Positions 55,763 to 64,000 of a stretch of DNA of 64,000 nt are shown in pieces. Below the pieces are notes generated by a model that was not told where the DNA came from, did not search any database, and saw only the letters and a program-made list of their open reading frames with translations. The position numbers and the translations under genes were made by a program. Position 1 is the first letter of the stretch; each line of letters starts with the position of its first letter. Source of the DNA: Stenogyne calaminthoides (taxonomy: Eukaryota; Streptophyta; Magnoliopsida; Lamiales; Lamiaceae); contig JBBCBC010000012.1 in NCBI GenBank assembly GCA_037126765.1, positions 7,750,001 through 7,814,000 on the forward strand. Reading direction: 5' to 3'.

Positions 55763-58700
55763 ATGGAATTCCCAAGCTATGCCATGATCAAAAATCTCAC
55801 GGAGATAGAGAAGCCCTACTTCGAGCATGTGGTGGCGATGATCGAAAACAAAGCTTCGCAGGTTGAGGAAGAGGCACTCAATATGTTGTGAATGGCTAAG
55901 TTATCACTTCTGGTAAGCAATATGCCAGAAAATGAACTTTCATTAGAGGTATTTCAATTTGTTGTGAATCTGCGAGAAGGTGAAAGAGGTTCACTTGTGT
56001 CGCAATTGAGTTTTGGATCGTATGCGAAATCCAAGGCAGAGGCAATTTACACCAAAGAGGTGGAATTATCTCTCGATGATATTAATGCCATTTTTGAGCT
56101 TAACAGCCGCGAAGAAGATCCAGCTCTGTACATGTCTGGAAGAGAGCAGGAAATTATTGATCGATTTGCAGAATCAAAAGTGGAGTTGAAGGGAGCTCTG
56201 CACAAGCGGTGTTTGAAACTGAAATATCGGGTATTGATCGATATTGTGGCAAAGTGCTTAATGAGCACTTCTGGAAGTCTGGAGCAGGTGAGCCGGAATA
56301 AGTTAAGGCTAATGGCTGCGATAAAGGATTCTGCCTTTATGGACTTCAATTGGTTAAAGTTCTTGGTGGACTGCATTCTTCACCAGAATCAGAAGCTGAA
56401 GTTTGCAAAGGGTGCATTCACCAAGAGTGGGAAAGTCTTATTCGGGACGAAGATAAGCTTCTTGATAGAAACTTTGCCCAGAGACAGCATGTTCTTGATG
56501 ACTGGAGTTGAGTTTTCCTGGAATCGAGTTATGTTCAGGAAAAGCAAACCACAGAGGAAAAGGCCAGTTCCTTTAGGAAGTCAAGGCTCGATGGTTCAGG
56601 AGGAACCTGAAGAACAGGATGATTCGAGCTCAGATCAAGATGATGTGGTCATTGCTACTATTGTCCAAAAACCTGACAAGACAGCATCAGTAAAACAAAC
56701 TGAGGCATCAGGAACTGAGGAAAGAAGGAAGAAGTTACTTGATCTTCTTCGGATAAAAAGAGAGACTGGTGAGGCAAAGAAAGCTCAGGAAGAGCAAAAT
56801 AAGAGGAAGAAAAAGAAGCTCATAACCATCAGGGAACAAGAGTCCGGAGTAAAATCCCCTCTTGACACCCTTGCCAAAGCTGTCTCTCAGGCAACTGCGG
56901 TAGAAACAGTTCAGGAAAGTACTGAAGTAGGTGAAGAGGACGTCTTTACTGAGGTACTAGGTACCAGTATTGGCGATGATCGGATAACCCAAGAGATCTT
57001 CACAGGTTCTCAAAAACCTGTTGAAGAAAGCCAACTTACCATCCCACCCACACAACCCTCAGAGCCATACATTTCCATTCCTTCAGAGGCTCATTCTAGC
57101 TCTGAAGAGGAGGCACCTGGTCCTGAACTCAGGAAAGGTGAGGCTGAAGAAAAAGAATGGAGGCTAAAGGAGGAAAGATCTGTGATGGACAAATATCCAG
57201 AATTGGAGAAATACCCTGACCTTCTGGATATGTTCTTCAGACTAAAGACCGCTATGCTGATTGTCAATCAATCATTTGCAATGATGCTCAGGATTGGCAA
57301 CTTCAGGGGAGAAGAATTTTGGGCTGAGGAGGTGGCAGAGTTGGATGCCTTCTCAGGGCTGGGGAAGAAAAGGCTCAGGATAAAACCAGAAGAGTTTGAT
57401 CAACTCGTGATGAAAAAGATAGCTGAGAAAGAACCAGCCACTCAGACTGAATGAGGTGGAGCGAGTCAGGATAAAGATGATCAGGACAGGACTGAGGATC
57501 AGGATAAGACTGAGAAACATATTCCTGAAAAGAAGAAACAAGCAACTGAATCAAGTGTCGAAGCTACACTTCAGGGGGAACAAACTCAGGATGTTCCACC
57601 CTTGCAGATGGTCACTTTCGGTCAAATTATCCAGTACCCGTTGGAGCCGACTGTGGAAATTGTTGAAATGACTGATTCAGGGGTACAGACAGATGCTGAA
57701 ATTCCCATTCCAACAACTGTTGATCTGACACCGGTCCTAGAAAAGTTAATCAAGCTAGAGCCTATTGTTGATCAGATTGCTAAGCTCGGGCCTCTGGTGG
57801 ATGAAGTGTCAAAGATTGCTGAGGCACAAACTTCTCAAGGAAAGATGGTTGAATTGCTTAACACATCCATGGTGAATGCTGATCAGGTAACTTCATTATC
57901 TACATCCATTGATAATAAGTTTACTGCGATGAATGCTAGCATAGAAAATGTATCTAAGGGTGTGTTGGAGGAGATGGAGAAGAAATATGTGCTGAGAACT
58001 CAGATGTTGGAGGATTTAATGAAAGCAAGGACAGAGGAATTGATCAGAACAGCTGTTGAGGAAATGAGTTCATCACTCATGACCAAGATGCAGGCTATGT
58101 ATGGAGGTCTTGCTGAGGATACATCAACTGGGTTGAATGTACTGCAAAGACTTCAGGATGAGAATCTACAAATTGCTGCAGAACTTCAGTCAGTAGGGTG
58201 TGAGCAGCTACACTTGGACAGAACACTCTCTCAGATATTGGCTGATTATGATGCCAAAAAAGGGAAAAATTATGATATGCTCACACAGCTGCCAGCAATT
58301 GAAGGGAGATTACTGACTGCTGAAGAAGTTGTTATATCCAAAGGAAAGAGGAAGCAACATGAAATATCCATACATCCTGAGGCTGCTACTGAAGTTATTC
58401 AGGAACGAGCAAAGAGGCAAAGGGCTCATGAGTCAAGTAAGATGGGTGAGGCTCATGGTGTCCTGAACCCTATTCCTGAAAAATTCCAAGTGGTACTTGT
58501 TGTTGATAAGCCAATCAGAAGGAGATTGTCAGGGGAGTTCTCTGAGGCTGAGGCACATAGAAGTGAAGAATCTAGTGAAGAATCTGAAACCGATGAACTC
58601 TTCAAGGAGGGATTTGGTGAATATGATGTGGCCTCCAAGAGACTAAACTGGGATTGGCATAACTCAGTGAAGATGATTGAAGCTGAGAAGAAGAGGAAAG

Positions 58701-59251
58701 CTGTGGTTTCTGTGTCAGGATCAGAGATGACCAGAAAGGCCAGAGAGGATGCGAAGAGGATCAGAGGAGGATTCCAGAGATTTGTCTTAAGAAGGAGAGG
58801 CACAAAACAAAGGAAGATGCAATGGCTCCATACTGATAAGTGGATGCCTATTGAGATGAATGATAGATGGGAGCTTGCCAAGAGAGAATTTGTGTTCAAC
58901 TATGATGTGCTGCAAGTTTGGCCTCGTCCTATTGCTGACAGAGATGATGCATTTATTGCATATCTTCTAAGGAATTTCACTGATATGTGTCATAAATGGT
59001 TCAATCTGTTTGACACACTGGGATATCAGTTAAAAGCTCCAGGACAGATGAAGTACCCTCCACCCAAGTTCAAGAATGGGATGATCAACTTCGATTTCAT
59101 CCATGCAGACTTTGTGGATCAAGCCAACTATTTGGAGCTGACAGGAAATGATGCAAGGACCATTCAGGAGAGAGAAGAGCTGAAGAAAAGATACTATGGA
59201 ATGTTTAATCTCGACCCTCCAGCTGATGAGATTGAATCTGATGAAGAATGA
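55763..59251 (+). pseudogene. E3 long post-pol ORF (env-like position), 2 stops
   Basis: One reading frame of 1162 codons with TGA at 55889-55891 and 57452-57454 and no frameshift. Start at 55763 (MEFPSYAMIKNL), aligned with the E2 start (MIKN shared). N-terminal domain about residues 10-250 (LKLKYRVLIDIVAKCL, VELSLDDINAIFEL) matches E1 and E2; Lys-rich linker near 300-350; acidic/Ser/Pro stretch 380-450; helical charged region 600-850; conserved C-terminal patch near residue 1030 (NDRWELAKREFVFNYDVLQV) and an acidic end. No signal peptide or membrane helix evident. Function unknown. Confidence 0.82.
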
Positions 59252-59318
59252 TGTATCTTTTGTTTATTTGTTTTGTTTCCAGTAGAGTAGGATCAACTTT
59301 GTATCTTGTACTTAAAAT

Positions 59319-60504
59319 TCCTGATTAATGCTCATCTGAAGAACTGGATCCTTCTTCAGATTGTTCTTCTTCTTCAACAATCATAGCCTTCTTGCTAGAG
59401 ATCTTTATATCTCTCTTGGCTTGTCTCTCCTTTCTTTCTTTGGCACTCAGCTCAGGACGATCATACTGGAAGTGACCCTTCTTTTGACAGTTATATCATC
59501 TGTTGGCATCATCATCCTGATCACTTTCCTCCTTGATTTTGGAGTCCTTCTTTCTGGATGAGGATCCTTCAGCTTTGTGGTCCTTCCTTTTCTCAGTGGA
59601 TCTGTCCTCAGCTTCTGAGTTATTCCTGTTCCTGTTCCTGTACCTGTTGTTCTTATAGTATTTCTTATATTTCCCATATCTGCTATTGAGTCTTTCAAAC
59701 CTCCTTGTCAACAGTACTAGCTTATCCTCTTGCTCATCCTGATTTTTGGCAGGTGAGTTATCAGACTCTCTAGTTTTACAGGATTTCTCTTTGGCTTTGA
59801 AAGCCACATTCTTGCTAGATGAAGATTCATATTTGCTATCAGATTTCTTAGTTTTCTTATCAATCACAAACTCATAAGCTTTCAGTTCAGAGAAAACTTG
59901 TTGGTATGGCATAGAATCAATATTCTTGGTGTTTTCAATCACCACAGCATGTATATCCCATTTCTTAGATAATCCTCTAAGAATTTTCAGTGCCACTTCT
60001 CTCTGTGGGTATCTTTTCCCAAGAGCATTCAGATCATTCATAATGCTAGTGAATCTGACTTCCAGTTTGTCAATGGATTCACCATCTTCCATTTCAAAGT
60101 TGTCAAACTTTCCAATAGCAACAGAGAGTTTGTTCTCTTTAATGATCTGTGCCTTGACACATGATAGCAAGTGTGTCCCATATTTCTTTGGCAGTTTCAC
60201 AGTGAGAAATCATCCCCATAACACCATCATCAATAGTCTTATATAAAGTATCTTTAGCAATGTAGTCCAAATTGACTAACTTTCTCTCATCAGGAGTAAG
60301 TTGGTCATCAGGTTTTGGAAATTCATCTCTGGGATCATTCCTCTCAGTATCAGTAATTCTGGGATTCACAACAGTGTATTTGAATGGTCCTTCAGAAACC
60401 ACTCTCCACATTCTTTCATGCTTAGAATACAGATGTGCCTGCATTCTCAATCTCCATAGGTCATAGCTCTCAACAGAGAACATAGGAAGTTTCTTAGAAG
60501 GCAT
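59319..60504 (-). pseudogene. Inverted-copy gag, truncated
   Basis: Starts MPSKKLPMFSVESYDLWRL at 60504 and runs to a 2-base deletion near 60150, continuing in another frame (IKENKLSVAIGKFDNFEM) to about 59496, where TGA replaces the first Cys of the zinc knuckle (YNCQKKGHFQYD follows). It ends at the junction with E3 within the acidic Glu/Ser linker. UBN2-type capsid; residues differ from the 47443 gag at scattered sites. Confidence 0.85.
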
Positions 60505-60627
60505 GATGAATGAGCCTTGTAAGATATCAGCAGTAAGATCTATTCAGTAGACCACCAAAGTCTTTCAGCAAATAGACTATGGCTACCAAAGCAAGTGGTC
60601 AAAATGAACCACTGCTCTGATACCACT

Positions 60628-62364
60628 TGTTGGTCCCGGTGCAAACGAGTCTTACACGTGTATGGGGGGGAAATACACGTGTTCAGTGATTTTTAAAACT
60701 TTTCTTCGCTGAGATCAGAAGGGTCAGGACGTCCTGAGAATTTTGCCCTGAGAAGCACAAATTGCCCTGAGTCAAAGTCTACTGAGACAGTGATCCTGAG
60801 GAGCTTTCAGAAGCTTCAGATTAGCCCAACTGATCCTGAGTTTTATCAGAGATCCTGAGAAGCTTGGATCAGATAATTATCTTACTGAATACTCAGTAGA
60901 GTTGATTCAGTTTGGTAACTATCTGTTCTAGCTAATCAAGAGTGCGGAATGTGTTGGCCCTAAGTTTGCTTATACTCGTTTTATCTTGCTGAAAATTTCT
61001 TCCTTAGTAAAATAGTGGTTAAGGCTGTGATCAAGTTTGATGCAAGTTCAGTGGATTGTTTCCAACTGAATATCAGTAAAATATGATTTCAGTGAAAATA
61101 TGCAACAGATAGAATGCAAAACAGAAAGCAAACAACACAGCAACTTATAGTGGTTCAGAGACAAAGCTCCTATGTCCACTCTCTCTGATCTTCAGAGAAA
61201 TTCCTTAACGCACTATCACCTTCTACCTTGAGTTTTCTGGCTGACTACTGCAGCTTACTAACTCAACACACACAAGCTTTCTGAGTGTCTAAAACAGCTT
61301 ACTCACTTCTTCTCTAGAGCTTTCTGGCTGAACTCAACTGCAGCTTACTCACTCTTTATAACTCTTTCTCACCAACAATCACACACAATACACAAACTAC
61401 CTATCAAAAGGGTTTGGTTTGGGTTGGTTTCCAACTAGGGTGAGATATCCTTTGATAATTAGTACAAATTCAAAAGCTATGATATCTCTACTAAGCTTTG
61501 GATATATATCAAATCTAAGCTATGTGAAATGAGTTCTCTTCAATGTGAAACACTTGGGAAATCTTAGGTTTTCCGAGTGCTTCAATTTGCAAGAATACGA
61601 ATGAGCTCTGGATTTGCTTTGATTTCCCGTAACCTTTCAATGGTGAAGGTCACTGGTATTTATAAGCAACTTCTTCAAAGGTCACTCTTTGAAAAACTAT
61701 CCGTTGGAAGAGATAGCATCAAGAGTTTCCTCTTCTGGTTATTGATGAACTGCTATTTTTAAGGTTTGAACACACCCTTGCATATTTTTGGAAATATACA
61801 GCCATGTAGCCAATCATCAACTTCTGTGAACTGGAAGATATCAGTCCTGACATTTCTTCAATGATATGTCTCTTTCAGTGTTAGTAAAGTACGTTGTTGT
61901 TGCCTCCTCATTGGTCGAAATCTTCCTTTGAACAGAGACAAACAAATGGTTTCTTTTTTAGGTTGACCTTTCTGAGCTGATATGTTCCTTAATGTCCACA
62001 AGTGTCTAACATTCTATTTGTTTGTACTAAGAATGAACATAACACTATTTTATTAAGATAGTGGTTCAGAGTCCATTTGTTCAGTACACAAACATTCTTC
62101 AGGATCTTCGGTCTTCAGGATTCTTAGATCTTCAGGATTCTTCTGAGTCTTCAGAGTCTTCTGAGTCTTCAGGATCTTCTGAGTCTTCAGTACATTAAAA
62201 TTCCCTGATCTATATCTGCTGACTATACATGATGCAGATAATCCTGAGTCCTATTGTCTATTGAAACCTGATCCTGATCCTATACTATCAAGATGTCCTG
62301 ATACATGTCATACTCAGGGGTTTTGGGATCTAATCAAAATCTTTATTAAATTCATCTCCCAATA
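60628..62364 (-). mobile_element. Inverted-copy LTR
   Basis: 1737 bp on the minus strand; ends GGGACCAACA at 60628 and starts TATTGGGAGATGAA at 62364, where the expected TG is TA. Minus-strand TATAAATA at 61657-61664. The flank (GGGGA) does not match the left flank of E3 (ACCGC), so there is no target duplication around the block. Confidence 0.9.
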
Positions 62365-62797
62365 GGGGACTCGCCGGAACTTCCCATGCATAAGCTTGGG
62401 GGCGATAAGTGGGGAGAGAAGAGAGGGTACAATATGTATTGTATGTCTAAAACTCCCGATTCCTATTTATAGAGGAAAGGTGGGGGTGAGAATGCAAAAT
62501 TTCGACTCTCGAGGCCCCCCAAAGAAATTGGCGTCGCATGGGCAGCGCGTAGTCGATACGCGACTGCTGATTGGGTTAATTCACGGCGTACGGCGCCGCC
62601 AAATACCCAGGCCATCATTGCAGGTCTGTCACACATCACGCCGATTCAGGAAATCGAGGCAACTGTTCGCCTCCTCGAGGATGGGGGTTCGGCGGTGGCA
62701 CGCATCCCAAGTCCGACTTGTCGAAAGTCGATGAAAAAATACAGTTCAAGTCGAGGCCCCAATGCGAGTTCGCGACCTCGACTTGGGGGATAAAACA
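62365..62797 (-). mobile_element. LTR fragment of a long-LTR gypsy-type element
   Basis: Homologous to 520-900 and 7930-8490 (shared GGACTCGCCGGAA, CCTATTTATAGAGGA and GGCAGCGCGTAG words). Minus-strand TATAAATA at 62464-62471. Right edge ...GGATAAAACA (minus-strand TGTTTTATCC). The left part is replaced by the inverted copia LTR. Confidence 0.65.
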
Positions 62798-62972
62798 TGG
62801 GAGTTTCATTAACAAGACAAATACCAGATGAGACGAGAAACGAAATAACCTTTTTCATTGATAAGGACTCGGAGGTCGGAAGATTGTGCATTACATATCA
62901 AGGCCCGAAGGCCGGTACAATGATAAAAGAAAAAATGAAAAGAAAAAGAAAAGGAGTGGTAGGGCTGCAACT
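62798..62972 (-). other. 3' noncoding region before the LTR
   Basis: 175 bp between the ORF stop (62973) and the LTR edge. Contains AAAAGAAAAAATGAAAAGAA on the + strand. No clear polypurine tract is seen next to the LTR. Confidence 0.45.
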
Positions 62973-64000
62973 TCATTCCTTCTCAGCAGAGGCAGTCGAG
63001 GTTGGGGTGCGGACCGTCCTGAAAGGAGGCTCCGGAAGTGTAACTGCGGGTGGATCGACCTTCGAGCCCGTCACCTCCTCCACAATGGGCTCGACAAATG
63101 CAGGGGGATCGACCTCTGAGCTCAGAACCTCCTCCACAATGGGTTCGGAAGGTATGACAACAGGGGGGTCGACCTCCGAAGGGTCCGGGAGGGGGTGTAC
63201 GATCCGACTTGGGTCCAGAAAAAATGAGAGATCAATGCCCACATCCTCCAAGTCTCGAATCTCCAGCAGAACATCGGGAGCCAGAGGGTTATCGTGAACG
63301 TAGTCTTTGAGTTCGGCGACAAGCCAAGTAAGGTCGCCAAAGGGGTTCGCCCGATGATAGATTCGGATGGCACCCGCAAATGTTATCACGTACGCAACGT
63401 TGGCGTTTACCTCCTCAGCGGCCTTGAGCTGGGCCTCCCTGGTATCCTGTTCCACCTTAATCCCGGCCAGCTCCGCTTTCACCCCGGCCAGGTCGGTCTC
63501 CACCTCTGCCACCTTCTCCTCCGCCCGGGCCGTCTTTAACTTCTCGGCCGCCAGTGCGGCCTCTGCCTCAGCTTGTCGCCCTTCCGCCTGGGTCGACTTC
63601 AGCCTCTCCTTGGCCAGTCCACCCTCCACCTCAGCCAGGACACCCTCGAGGGTCAAGATCCGCAGAAGGTGCTCTGAATTGGATTTCTCCATCCCCTTCT
63701 GTGTCTCGGCCGCCGCCAAGATCAATTGGGTCTGATCAGCCACCCAAGCCTGCGACTCCCGGAGACATCGGAGTTCGGTCTCCATCTGGGCGCTGGACTT
63801 CTCCAGGAAAAAGGCCGCCTTTTGGGAGTGGACCAGGGCCGAGTACAAGTTGCCCATCACCTTCTGGCGACGAGCGTTGGCGTGGTCTGTACGCGTCCAC
63901 CCCCGGAGGAGGTTCCGCACGCTGAGGGAGAGATAGCCTGGCCAGTTATCTGGGAGCTTGGCCAATTTAAGTGATGAGCACCTAAGGAAGCTAACCACCT
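62973..64000 (-). CDS. C-terminal part of a gypsy-type ORF, coiled coil
   Basis: Minus-strand frame open from the window edge to the TGA at 62973-62975, at least 341 codons; the start is outside the window. A long Ala/Glu/Lys-rich coiled-coil region runs roughly from residue 60 to 200 (for example LAKERLKSTQAEGRQAEAEA, AEEKVAEVETDLAGVKAEL), followed by NANVAYVITFAGAIRIYHR and a Pro/Glu/Val-rich tail with four EVDPP-type repeats. This layout is that of the C-terminal half of the plant 'putative gypsy type transposon' proteins, the N-terminal domain of which appears at 18807-19304. No stops, so this copy is less decayed than its neighbours. GC-rich compared with the window. Function unknown. 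Confidence 0.65.
   Translation of the reverse strand, partial: VVSFLRCSSLKLAKLPDNWPGYLSLSVRNLLRGWTRTDHANARRQKVMGNLYSALVHSQKAAFFLEKSSAQMETELRCLRESQAWVADQTQLILAAAETQKGMEKSNSEHLLRILTLEGVLAEVEGGLAKERLKSTQAEGRQAEAEAALAAEKLKTARAEEKVAEVETDLAGVKAELAGIKVEQDTREAQLKAAEEVNANVAYVITFAGAIRIYHRANPFGDLTWLVAELKDYVHDNPLAPDVLLEIRDLEDVGIDLSFFLDPSRIVHPLPDPSEVDPPVVIPSEPIVEEVLSSEVDPPAFVEPIVEEVTGSKVDPPAVTLPEPPFRTVRTPTSTASAEKE

Larger units (their letters stand above)
45528..59318 (+). mobile_element. SIRE-like copia element E3, lacking its 3' LTR
   Basis: 5' LTR, iMet primer site, gag, pol and long post-pol ORF in copia order. After the last ORF (stop at 59249-59251) the 3' noncoding sequence runs about 67 bp and then meets an inverted copy of the family's own gag and LTR at about 59319. 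No polypurine tract or + strand 3' LTR is present. The element is interrupted by a solo LTR at 51086-52927. It lacks the solo-LTR-like insert found in E1 and E2. Confidence 0.88.
59319..62364 (-). mobile_element. Inverted LTR-gag fragment of the E3 family
   Basis: Reverse-oriented counterpart of 45528-48614: gag (60504 to 59319), primer site GCTCTGATACCA (60614-60625 on +), and LTR (60628-62364). Together with E3 it forms a 16.8-kb block with inverted LTRs at both ends. The copy is not identical to the left arm: it has many substitutions, its own 2-bp deletion in gag near 60150, and a stop in place of the first zinc-knuckle Cys. Confidence 0.92.

Noticed and set aside
1..64000. A defence, biosynthetic or bacterial system
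   Set aside because: All recognisable coding sequence belongs to LTR retrotransposons; no operon-like organisation or other gene families were found.

Overview
This is plant nuclear DNA, best read as eudicot heterochromatin. It holds no recognisable host gene. Nearly all of it is a nest of LTR retrotransposons: Ty1/copia elements of SIRE-like type with a long extra ORF after pol, a second copia family, an Athila-like Ty3/gypsy element, and long-LTR (Ogre/Tat- or LARD-like) elements with U3 satellites. Tracts such as TATAAATA, a tRNA-iMet primer site (TGGTATCAGAGC), a tRNA-Asp-type primer site, GTAAGT donors and the UBN2-type and ATHILA-type reading frames support a plant host. The species cannot be read from the sequence; an asterid is only a guess.

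Layout. 1-6664: 3' part of SIRE-like copia E1 (+), with its long post-pol ORF and 3' LTR. E1 sits inside the RT/RNase H region of a sister element E2 (+, 6665-14685). E2 in turn sits inside the left LTR of a long-LTR element (-, 14686-23115). That element's two LTRs carry a 43-bp hairpin array and a 70-bp satellite, and flank only about 1.2 kb of internal DNA holding remnants of an intron-containing gypsy-type ORF. 23116-24429 is unassigned, promoter-like DNA. 24430-24873 is a third, truncated copy of the same long LTR. 24874-45527 is an Athila-like element (-): a rearranged, inverted 3' LTR start, an env-like ATHILA ORF with its own intron, pol, gag, an Asp primer site and a 5' LTR truncated on the right. 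A complete copia element (-, 27831-36947, 5-bp target duplication CATTT) splits the ATHILA ORF. 45528-59318 is a third SIRE-like element, E3 (+), which lacks its 3' LTR and contains a solo LTR (51086-52927, target duplication AGCTG). 59319-62364 is an inverted copy of the LTR-gag end of the same family. 62365-64000 is part of another long-LTR gypsy-type element (-).

How it works together. The window is a record of successive insertions rather than a pathway. Inferred order: long-LTR elements first, then E2 and the Athila-like element, then E1, the CATTT copia and E3, then the solo LTR. Coding regions are mostly broken by nonsense codons that a single C-to-T or G-to-A change would explain (CAG, CAA, CGA, TGG), with rather few frameshifts in E1-E3. 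That is the pattern expected of silenced, cytosine-methylated repeats.

The most interesting signals are: a large single post-pol ORF of about 1080-1210 codons kept in three SIRE-like elements; a leader intron with its acceptor just before the start codon in two of them; satellites in the long LTR built from nested CGCC-N5-GGCG mini-palindromes and hairpin units; inverted-duplication structures at two places; and a promoter-plus-intron cassette ahead of the Athila env-like gene. I found no tRNA or rRNA gene, no CRISPR array, and no defence or biosynthetic system.
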